From Pelagibacterium xiamenense (GTDB lineage: Bacteria; Pseudomonadota; Alphaproteobacteria; Rhizobiales; Devosiaceae), in assembly GCF_021166475.1 (NCBI RefSeq), contig NZ_JAJOYS010000003.1, positions 310,001 to 374,000 on the forward strand: DNA of 64,000 nt. The letters run 5' to 3'. The position numbers and the translations under genes are program-made. The notes under the pieces are model-generated. The model searched no databases. It was not told the DNA's origin and worked only from the letters and a program-made list of their open reading frames with translations. The first letter of the stretch is position 1. Each line of letters starts with the position of its first letter. Of the stretch, positions 57,483 through 64,000 are shown one piece after another.

Positions 57483-58700
57483 CTAGAAAAAAGTCTGCGC
57501 CTTCTCGATACCCTCGACGAGCGCATCGACATCGTCTTTGCCATTATATAGGGCAAAAGACGCCCGGCATGTAGAGGTGGCTCCAAATCTTTCAAGGAGC
57601 GGCATCGCGCAATGGGTGCCGGCGCGGACCGCGATCCCGTACCGGTCCAGCAGCGTCGCGACATCGTGCGCGTGCGCAGTGTCCATGGTAAAGGAGAAAA
57701 TACCACCCTTGCCCGGCGCATCTCCGATCACCCGCAAGGCGTTGATTCGCGACAACCGCTCGCGCGCGTATTCGGCCACGTCGTGCTCATGCGCCGAGAT
57801 CGCATCGCGGCCGATGTTCTCCATATAATCGAGCGCGGCCCCGAGCCCGATCGCCTGAACGATCGGTGGCGTACCGGCCTCGAACTTGTGCGGCGGCGCA
57901 TTGTAAGTGACCATATCCCTGGTCACCTCCTCGATCATCTCGCCGCCGCCCATATAGGGCCGCATCTCGGCGAGCAGATCGTATTTGCCGTAAAGAACCC
58001 CGATCCCGGTCGGGCCATAAAGCTTATGGCCGGTCATGACGTAGAAATCGGCATCGAGATCCCCAACGTCGACCTTCTCGTGCACCGCCGCCTGACTACC
58101 GTCGATAAGCACGGGAATACCCCGCGCGTGCGCAATCTCGACGATCTGTTTGGCCGGCGTGATTGTGCCGAGCACATTCGACATGTGCGTGATCGCAACC
58201 AGCCTTGTCTTCTCGCTCAGCGACGCCGCGAACGCATCGAGGTCGAGCACGCCATCCTCGCTCACGTCCACCCATTTGACCACGGCACGCTTGCGCTCAC
58301 GAAGGAAGTGCCATGGCACGATGTTGGAGTGGTGTTCCATGATCGAGATAACGATCTCGTCGCCCTCGCCGACCCGCGGGTCGGCAAAGGCATTGGCGAC
58401 GAGATTGATCGCCTCGGTCGTCGAACGCGTAAAAACGATCTCCTCGACGCGCCCGGCATTGAGGAACTTCCGCACAGTCTCGCGCGCCCCCTCATAAGCC
58501 TCCGTCGCCCGGTTGGCGAGCGTATGCAGCCCTCGGTGCACATTGGCGTATTCGTAGCGGAATGCATGATCCATCCGGTCGAGCACCTGCACCGGCTTTT
58601 GCGCCGATGCGCCGCTATCGAGATAGACCAACCGCTTCCCGTGGATTTTCTCCTCGAGAATCGGAAAGTCCGCGCGCGTCGTTTCGAGATCGAAACTCAT
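57483..58700 (-). CDS. sufS: Cysteine desulfurase SufS
   Basis: Group II PLP-dependent desulfurase that supplies sulfur to the SufBCD scaffold, 405 residues. The PLP Lys lies in VMTGHKLYGPTGIGVLYGK, the cofactor His in IMEHHSNIVPW, and the catalytic Cys in the short loop RAGTHCAMPLLE. Its ATG overlaps the sufD stop by one base (TAATG). No SufE is visible in this operon. Confidence 0.96.
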   Translation of the reverse strand: MSFDLETTRADFPILEEKIHGKRLVYLDSGASAQKPVQVLDRMDHAFRYEYANVHRGLHTLANRATEAYEGARETVRKFLNAGRVEEIVFTRSTTEAINLVANAFADPRVGEGDEIVISIMEHHSNIVPWHFLRERKRAVVKWVDVSEDGVLDLDAFAASLSEKTRLVAITHMSNVLGTITPAKQIVEIAHARGIPVLIDGSQAAVHEKVDVGDLDADFYVMTGHKLYGPTGIGVLYGKYDLLAEMRPYMGGGEMIEEVTRDMVTYNAPPHKFEAGTPPIVQAIGLGAALDYMENIGRDAISAHEHDVAEYARERLSRINALRVIGDAPGKGGIFSFTMDTAHAHDVATLLDRYGIAVRAGTHCAMPLLERFGATSTCRASFALYNGKDDVDALVEGIEKAQTFF

Positions 58701-59911
58701 TACGCGCCCTGCGCCAGCCAGCCGTCCACGATCCCGCTCAGCGCTTCGCCAAGCGCCTCGTCCTCGACCGCGTCGACGATTTCCTCAAGAAACGCCCGGA
58801 TCAAAATCGTCTCGGCCTCGGCCTTGGGAATACCGCGGCTCATCAGGTAGAACATCCAGGTTTCATCGAGATCGCCGCAAGTCGCGCCGTGCCCGCAAAC
58901 GACGTCGTCTGCAAAGATCACCAGTTCGGGCTTGGTCAGGATTTCCGCGCCCTCCGACAGCATAAGCCCCTGGCTCATCATCTTCGCATCGGTCTTTTGC
59001 GCATCCTTGGCCACAGTGATCTTGCCCTGGAATACGCCCTTGCCGTGCCCGCGACCGATTTGCTTGAAAAGCTCCGTTGACGTCGTGTTGGGCACCCCAT
59101 GCGTCACATCGAGCGTGATGTCGCGATGCTGATCGGTGTCGATCAGATTGAGTCCGAAAAAGTCGCCATGCGCGCCCTCGCCTACGAAGTTGGCGAAGAT
59201 TTGCGCCCGAGCGAGGTTCGCGCCGGCCTGAATCACGATGGACATGAGCTTGGCGTTGGCGTCGATCCGGTATTCGAGCGTCGAAAACTGGGTCGCCTGG
59301 GTCGCCGATAGGTCCACGACGATATGCGTAACCTCGGCCCCCTCGCCCAGGGCGACATACGTCCCCAAGTTGCCCATATGCCCCGCATCGGAGGTTGCAA
59401 CCGTTTCGATGACTGTCGCCCGCGCGCCCGGAGCAACCGTGATCTTCGACCCCGTCGCCACGTGAGCCGCATCGCCATCGGTACGGCGGTCGATATGGAT
59501 CACCGGATCGACCGACCCGGCCAACTCGATATTCACCGCTTCCTTGACCAGTGCGGAATTGAGCCGCACCACGGTGTCGTCACGCATCGTCAGCGTCGAA
59601 CCGCCAACCTTACCTGTGATCACACCCGCCGGCGCGGTTCCCGCGTTCTGCATAACACCGTTGGCAACTACGATCCGGTAGGCGCCCGGGATGTCGAACA
59701 CCGGCGCGCCCGTGCCTGCGACGGCTTCGGCAAGTGGAGGAACCTCCGACAGCAGTACCTTGAGATCGGTGTAGTGATAAGCCTCGACCCGACGCGTGGG
59801 CAGCCCCGCTTCGCGGAACCGCACCGCAGCATCGCCCGCGCCGACGCTTTCAAGCTGCGCGGCAAGGCTTTCTTCCGCCGCCGTCAGGCGGATTGGCGTT
59901 TGCACGTTCAT
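58700..59911 (-). CDS. sufD: SUF scaffold subunit SufD
   Basis: Beta-helical partner of SufB in the SufBC2D cluster-assembly scaffold, 403 residues from the ATG at 59911 (MNVQTPIRLTAAEESL). The SufB/D core is visible with DVTHGVPNTTSTELFKQIGRG and the conserved HGATCGDLDE near the C-terminus. The longer open frame to 60178 lies antisense-like over sufC and is rejected. It overlaps sufS by one base. Confidence 0.95.
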   Translation of the reverse strand: MNVQTPIRLTAAEESLAAQLESVGAGDAAVRFREAGLPTRRVEAYHYTDLKVLLSEVPPLAEAVAGTGAPVFDIPGAYRIVVANGVMQNAGTAPAGVITGKVGGSTLTMRDDTVVRLNSALVKEAVNIELAGSVDPVIHIDRRTDGDAAHVATGSKITVAPGARATVIETVATSDAGHMGNLGTYVALGEGAEVTHIVVDLSATQATQFSTLEYRIDANAKLMSIVIQAGANLARAQIFANFVGEGAHGDFFGLNLIDTDQHRDITLDVTHGVPNTTSTELFKQIGRGHGKGVFQGKITVAKDAQKTDAKMMSQGLMLSEGAEILTKPELVIFADDVVCGHGATCGDLDETWMFYLMSRGIPKAEAETILIRAFLEEIVDAVEDEALGEALSGIVDGWLAQGA

Positions 59912-59922
59912 CGGTTTCGTCC

Positions 59923-60687
59923 TCAAGCCGCGTCGGTGGATTCGTAGTCGGCATAGCCCTTGGCTTCGAGCTCGAGCGCCAGAGACTTGTCGCCCGTCTC
60001 GACCACGCGCCCATCGGAGAACACGTGCACGATATCGGGCACGATGTAGTTCAAAAGCCGCTGATAGTGCGTGATGATGAGCATCGTGCGATCCGGGCCG
60101 CGCAGCTTGTTGACGCCCTCGGCGACAACCTTGAGCGCGTCGATATCGAGCCCGGAATCGGTCTCGTCGAGGATGCACAGCTTGGGCGCCAGCAGCGCCA
60201 TCTGCAGGATCTCGGCCCGCTTCTTCTCGCCGCCCGAAAACCCGACATTGAGCGCGCGCTTGAGCATGTCCTGCTTGAATTCGAGGAGCCCCGAAGCGTC
60301 CTTGACTGCCTTCATGAATTCCGGCGTCGACAGTTCGCTTTCTCCGCGCGCCTTGCGCTGCGCGTTCATCGCGGCCTTGAGGAAGGTCATCGTCGAGACA
60401 CCCGGAATTTCAATCGGGTACTGGAACGCCAGGAACACGCCGGCAGCTGCCCGCTCGTCGGGCTCCATCTCGAGAAGGTTCTCACCCTCAAAAAGGATTT
60501 CCCCCTCGGTTACCTCATAGTCTTCCTTGCCCGCGAGCACGTAGGAGAGCGTGGACTTACCCGAGCCGTTCCGGCCCATGATCGCGTGCATCTCGCCACG
60601 ATTGAGCGTCAGGTCGACGCCCTTGAGGATGTCCTGGTCCTCCACGCGCACGTGCAGGTTCTTGATTTCAAGCATCGGTGTGGTCAT
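59923..60687 (-). CDS. sufC: SUF ABC-type ATPase SufC
   Basis: ABC ATPase of the SufBC2D scaffold, 254 residues from the ATG at 60687 ([21 protein letters not shown]). Walker [10 protein letters not shown], signature [17 protein letters not shown], Walker [20 protein letters not shown] at 60720 with GGGGG upstream is an alternative start that would add 11 residues. It sits between sufB and sufD. Confidence 0.95.
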   Translation of the reverse strand: MTTPMLEIKNLHVRVEDQDILKGVDLTLNRGEMHAIMGRNGSGKSTLSYVLAGKEDYEVTEGEILFEGENLLEMEPDERAAAGVFLAFQYPIEIPGVSTMTFLKAAMNAQRKARGESELSTPEFMKAVKDASGLLEFKQDMLKRALNVGFSGGEKKRAEILQMALLAPKLCILDETDSGLDIDALKVVAEGVNKLRGPDRTMLIITHYQRLLNYIVPDIVHVFSDGRVVETGDKSLALELEAKGYADYESTDAA

Positions 60688-60766
60688 GTCGTTTTCGGCG
60701 CGTTCCGCCGTCCCATTCACTTTGCCCCCAGGGGGCCAACATAAGTTTCAAAAAGCGGCAAAGCGC

Positions 60767-62305
60767 TCAGCCGACACTGCCTTCGAGCGAAATCCCAATG
60801 AGCTTCTGGGTTTCCACCATGAATTCCATCGGCAGGTGCTGCAGCACGTCGCGGACGAACCCGTTGACGATTAGCGCCACGGCCTCCTCCTCGGAAAGCC
60901 CGCGCTGCAGGCAGTAGAACATCTGATCGTCCGAAATCTTCGAGGTCGTTGCCTCATGCTCGAAGACCGCGGTCGCGTTCCGGCTCTCGATATAGGGCAC
61001 GGTATGCGCGCCGCACGTATCGCCGATCAGCAGGCTGTCGCACTGCGTGAAGTTGCGCGCATTCGTCGCCTTGGGATGCGCGAAGACGCGGCCGCGATAG
61101 GTATTGTCCGAGAACCCGGCGGCAATGCCCTTGGAGATGATGCGTGAGGACGTATTCTTGCCCAGGTGCAGCATCTTGGTGCCGCTGTCGATCTGCTGGT
61201 GGCCGTTCGAAATCGCGATCGAATAGAATTCGCCGCGCGATCCGTCGCCCTTGAGAATGCAGCTCGGATATTTCCATGTGATCGCCGAACCGGTCTCGAC
61301 CTGCGTCCAGGAGATCTTGGAATTCTTGCCCCGGCAATCGCCGCGTTTGGTCACGAAGTTATAAACCCCGCCCTTGCCATTCTTGTCGCCGGGATACCAG
61401 TTCTGAACCGTTGAATATTTGATCTCGGCCTCATCGAGCGCAACCAGCTCGACGACCGCCGCATGAAGCTGATGCTCATCGCGCATCGGTGCCGTGCAGC
61501 CTTCGAGATAGCTCACATAGGAGCCCTCTTCGGCAATGATCAGCGTCCGCTCGAATTGACCGGTATTCTTCTCGTTGATCCGGAAATAGGTCGAGAGCTC
61601 CATCGGGCACCGCACGCCCTTGGGGATGTAGACGAACGAGCCGTCGGTGAAGACCGCCGAGTTGAGGGTCGCAAAGAAGTTGTCCGAAACCGGCACCACC
61701 GACCCCAGATACTTCTTGATCAGCTCCGGATGCTCCCGGATCGCTTCGGAGATCGAACAGAAGATGATCCCGTGCTTGGCAAGTTCCTCGCGGAACGTCG
61801 TCACGACCGAAACCGAGTCGAACACGGCATCGACGGCCACATTACCGCTATAGGGCGAAGCAAGCTGTTCTGCGCCCTCACCGTCTTCGACGACGCCGGC
61901 AAGAATCTTCTGCTCGGACAGCGGAATGCCGAGCTTCTCATAGGTCTTCAAAAGCTCCGGATCGACCTCGTCCAGGCTCTTGGGGCCCGTCGCGCCTTTG
62001 GGCGCCGCATAGTAGTAGGTATCCTGGTAAGGGATCTCCGGATACGAGACGCGCGCCCAGGTCGGCTCTTCCATGGTCTGCCAGCGGCGGAACGCCTCCA
62101 GTCGCCATTCGAGCATCCATTCAGGCTCGTTCTTCTTGGCCGAGATGAACCGGATCGTATCCTCGCTCAGCCCCTTGGGTGCCTTGTCGGATTCGATGAT
62201 CGTCTCGAACCCGTATTTATACTTGTCGACATCCAAAGCGAGAACGCTCTCGACGGTCTCCCGGTCGATGTTCTCCTTGAGGGTGGGGATGTCAAAATCC
62301 GACAT
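60767..62305 (-). CDS. sufB: SUF scaffold subunit SufB
   Basis: Core scaffold on which the Fe-S cluster is built, 512 residues, somewhat longer than E. coli SufB and typical for this order. Recognisable segments include [27 protein letters not shown], the central [21 protein letters not shown] and the C-terminal [26 protein letters not shown] with its conserved Glu and Cys. It is second in the operon, 31 bases after the upstream cysteine desulfurase. Confidence 0.97.
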   Translation of the reverse strand: MSDFDIPTLKENIDRETVESVLALDVDKYKYGFETIIESDKAPKGLSEDTIRFISAKKNEPEWMLEWRLEAFRRWQTMEEPTWARVSYPEIPYQDTYYYAAPKGATGPKSLDEVDPELLKTYEKLGIPLSEQKILAGVVEDGEGAEQLASPYSGNVAVDAVFDSVSVVTTFREELAKHGIIFCSISEAIREHPELIKKYLGSVVPVSDNFFATLNSAVFTDGSFVYIPKGVRCPMELSTYFRINEKNTGQFERTLIIAEEGSYVSYLEGCTAPMRDEHQLHAAVVELVALDEAEIKYSTVQNWYPGDKNGKGGVYNFVTKRGDCRGKNSKISWTQVETGSAITWKYPSCILKGDGSRGEFYSIAISNGHQQIDSGTKMLHLGKNTSSRIISKGIAAGFSDNTYRGRVFAHPKATNARNFTQCDSLLIGDTCGAHTVPYIESRNATAVFEHEATTSKISDDQMFYCLQRGLSEEEAVALIVNGFVRDVLQHLPMEFMVETQKLIGISLEGSVG

Positions 62306-62336
62306 GAACGTCTCCTAGCTCTAAAGCGTAGCGCTT

Positions 62337-63491
62337 CTACGCCGCTGCGCCGCCCCGGCCGTGATGCCGGGTCAGCACGATCTCAAACGCCTCGAAAAAG
62401 GCATCGACGTCATCCTGCGTCGAATTCCATCCGAGACTGGCCCGAAGGCCGCATTCCGATAGCGCGGGGTCGACCCCCATCGCGCTCAACACATGGCTGC
62501 GCCCGACCTTTCCGGACGAACACGCCGAACCCGAAGAGACCGCGACGCCGGCCAGATCCAGTCCCATCATCGCGACCGTATTCCTGACCCCCGGAACAGC
62601 GAAATTGACTGTCGTCCCGATCCGCTCCACATCCGCGCCAAAAATGACGGCTTCGGGCGCAAGTTGACGCAACCTCTGCTCAAACCGCGTCACAAGCTTG
62701 CCGACGGCATCAAGATCGAACCGCTCGGCAAAGGCAGCGCACGCCGCCCCGAAGCCCGCAATCAAAGCCGCAGCCTCGGTACCGCCGCGCCGCCCCTGCT
62801 CCTGCCCGCCACCGGGCACCAGCCGGACCGTGTCCGCATGACTTTTCGCCAGCAGGGCACCAATACCCGCCGGCGCGCCGATCTTGTGACCGGATATGGC
62901 CACCATATCGGTAGCACAAGCGGAAAAATCTAGGTCCAGTTTGCCAAATCCCTGCACCGCATCGAGCAAAAGCACGTGACGCGTCGGGCCAACTATCGCC
63001 TCGATCCGGGAACGCGGCTGGACGACGCCAGTTTCATTGTTGACCCAGCCGACGGCAACAAGCAGCGTTTCTCCCGCTGCATCGGCAGCCTCCAGCATGC
63101 GCGAGAGAGCATCGATGTCGATAAGTCCATTCTTATCAACGCCCAGTACGCGCACCGAAACCCCGCTCGCCTCCGCTGCCTTGAGCACCGCCGCGTGATC
63201 GGTGGCGCCAATAACGACCCGATCGATATCGAACGCTTTGACCCCGCCGACGATCGCCTGCGTAATCGCCTCTGTCGCTGACCCGGTGAAAACCACCTGC
63301 TTGGCTTCCGCACCGGCGCGCCGGGCGACCCTGTCCCGCGCATCGTCGACAACCTTGCGCAACGCCCGTCCAGCGCCGTGCACGGACGACGGGTTTCCCG
63401 TCAATTCCAGCGCGGCGACAACCGCCTCGCGCGCTTCGGGCAGAAGCGGCGCGGAAGCGTTATGGTCGAGATAATGGCGCATCCGATCCAT
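62337..63491 (-). CDS. Cysteine desulfurase, NifS/IscS-like (first gene of suf operon)
   Basis: Group I-type PLP desulfurase of 384 residues. The start motif YLDHNASAPLLPEAREAV, GNPSSVHGAGRALR, the PLP Lys in ISGHKIGAPAGIG and the catalytic Cys in the flexible loop SSGSACSSGKVGRSHVL are all seen. Agrobacterium has a corresponding gene (sufS2) at the head of its suf operon. Whether it serves SufBCD or sulfur for tRNA and cofactors is open. Upstream are a leader hairpin (63573-63589) and an Irr-type operator (63600-63616). Confidence 0.93.
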   Translation of the reverse strand: MDRMRHYLDHNASAPLLPEAREAVVAALELTGNPSSVHGAGRALRKVVDDARDRVARRAGAEAKQVVFTGSATEAITQAIVGGVKAFDIDRVVIGATDHAAVLKAAEASGVSVRVLGVDKNGLIDIDALSRMLEAADAAGETLLVAVGWVNNETGVVQPRSRIEAIVGPTRHVLLLDAVQGFGKLDLDFSACATDMVAISGHKIGAPAGIGALLAKSHADTVRLVPGGGQEQGRRGGTEAAALIAGFGAACAAFAERFDLDAVGKLVTRFEQRLRQLAPEAVIFGADVERIGTTVNFAVPGVRNTVAMMGLDLAGVAVSSGSACSSGKVGRSHVLSAMGVDPALSECGLRASLGWNSTQDDVDAFFEAFEIVLTRHHGRGGAAA

Positions 63492-63572
63492 CGCGTTGCG
63501 GCCGGCAAACCGGCTCCAGCAAACAATCCTTGAAATTCGAGTCGCACCTTAAGTAAAAGGAGCGCTCACAAA

Positions 63573-63589
63573 GGCCGGGGGAACCGGCC
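63573..63589 (-). other. Hairpin in the suf operon leader
   Basis: GGCCGG (63573-63578) and CCGGCC (63584-63589) form a 6-bp GC stem with a 5-base loop, between the Irr-type box and the first suf gene. No T-run follows it. Confidence 0.4.
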
Positions 63590-63599
63590 AAATCCCACG

Positions 63600-63616
63600 T
63601 TTGGAATAATTCTAAA
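63600..63616 (-). promoter_or_regulatory. Irr-type iron-control element (ICE box) of the suf operon
   Basis: On the minus strand the site reads TTTAGAATTATTCCAAA. It agrees with the palindromic ICE consensus TTTAGAA-N3-TTCTAAA at 13 of 14 defined positions. It lies 109 bases from the start codons of both the leftward suf operon and the rightward hydrolase gene. It appears to overlap a -10-like region of the suf promoter, which fits repression by Irr at low iron or high haem demand, as known in Agrobacterium and Brucella relatives. Confidence 0.68.
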
Positions 63617-63724
63617 CTGGTATTTGCAGTCAGTTTTATGAAGCCCCGGCGCATTCGTCAAGCCGGGCGCCACGCTTTGCCGGCGCCCATGCGAATTTCG
63701 GGGAGATCGACAAAGGTAGCGTTT

Positions 63725-64000
63725 ATGCCTGAAGTGATTTTCAACGGCCCTGAAGGCCGGATCGAGGGCCGGTATCAGCCGGGCAAGGAGCCCAACGCGC
63801 CTGTCGCTATCGTCCTGCATCCGCATCCCCAGTTCGGGGGGACGATGAACAACCAGATCGTCTACAATCTCTTTTATATGTTCGTGGAACGTGGCTTTGC
63901 CGTCCTGCGCTTCAATTCGCGCGGTGTGGGTCGCTCGCAGGGCATGTTCGACCATGGCGTCGGCGAACTCTCGGACGCAGCGGCAGCGCTCGACTGGCTC
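63725..64000 (+). CDS. Alpha/beta hydrolase (5' part, runs off window)
   Basis: The first 92 codons of a serine-hydrolase-fold protein. The opening FNGPEGRIEGRYQP and VAIVLHPHPQFGGTMNNQIVYNLFYMF match a conserved alphaproteobacterial hydrolase family with the HPHP oxyanion region. FNSRGVGRSQG follows, and the nucleophile elbow is expected beyond the window edge. The ATG at 63725 is preceded by AAAGG. It is divergent from the suf operon and shares its control region. Confidence 0.85.
   Translation, partial: MPEVIFNGPEGRIEGRYQPGKEPNAPVAIVLHPHPQFGGTMNNQIVYNLFYMFVERGFAVLRFNSRGVGRSQGMFDHGVGELSDAAAALDWL

Noticed and set aside
57612-58850. 412-codon open frame antisense to sufS
   Set aside because: Shadow of sufS in the overlapping-gene suf operon.

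Overview
The window is about 64 kb of high-GC, densely packed bacterial chromosome. Gene content and order point to the Alphaproteobacteria, order Hyphomicrobiales (Rhizobiales). The markers are a fused SecDF, PopZ, an ExoR-like Sel1 protein, the valS-popZ-tolC-pcm cluster, the argS/SPOR/scpAB/tatABC/serS/surE/pcm/yajC/secDF run, and a suf operon with two cysteine desulfurases plus an Irr-type operator. Devosiaceae (Devosia or Pelagibacterium relatives) is my tentative guess. There is no plasmid, phage, transposon or CRISPR signal. This is core genome with a few accessory genes.

Layout. 1-16.9 kb, mostly minus strand: dgt, argS, a SPOR-domain envelope protein, scpA, scpB, tatA, tatB, tatC, serS, surE, pcm, an NlpD-like lipoprotein, yajC and secDF (cut by the left edge), with a DUF815-type ATPase on the plus strand. 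These genes cover protein export, chromosome condensation, tRNA charging and cell-envelope division functions. 16.9-26.2 kb: erpA, a LysE exporter, xth, exoR, valS, popZ, tolC and a second pcm. 26.3-31.2 kb: a four-gene oligopeptide-type ABC importer. 31.4-35.2 kb is more accessory: a 73-codon gene with its own promoter and terminator, tRNA-Asp, a small membrane protein paired with YbjQ, a ZIP transporter, a secreted asparaginase and tRNA-Val. 35.4-46.1 kb: a proteostasis block (hupB, lon, clpX, clpP, tig) with a cytochrome P450, NAD(P)HX repair nnrDE and tRNA-Leu. 46.4-49.8 kb: the glnB-glnA nitrogen operon and an ABC-F protein. 50.1-56.6 kb: a sulfotransferase, parE, a DEAD-box helicase and a diguanylate cyclase. 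56.7-63.5 kb: the complete suf operon (nifS-like, sufB, sufC, sufD, sufS, sufT, sufA), followed by a divergent alpha/beta hydrolase cut by the right edge.

I found no obviously new multi-gene system. The most informative signals are regulatory: a near-perfect Irr/ICE box in the suf promoter region, RpoH-like promoters before lon and clpP, a sigma-54 promoter before glnB, and a long structured leader with an overlapping mini-ORF before the DEAD-box helicase gene. Protein-level oddities are an asparaginase with altered active-site residues, a diguanylate cyclase with an altered I-site, and the absence of nagZ from its usual place. Coordinates and starts were read by eye. No database search was run.
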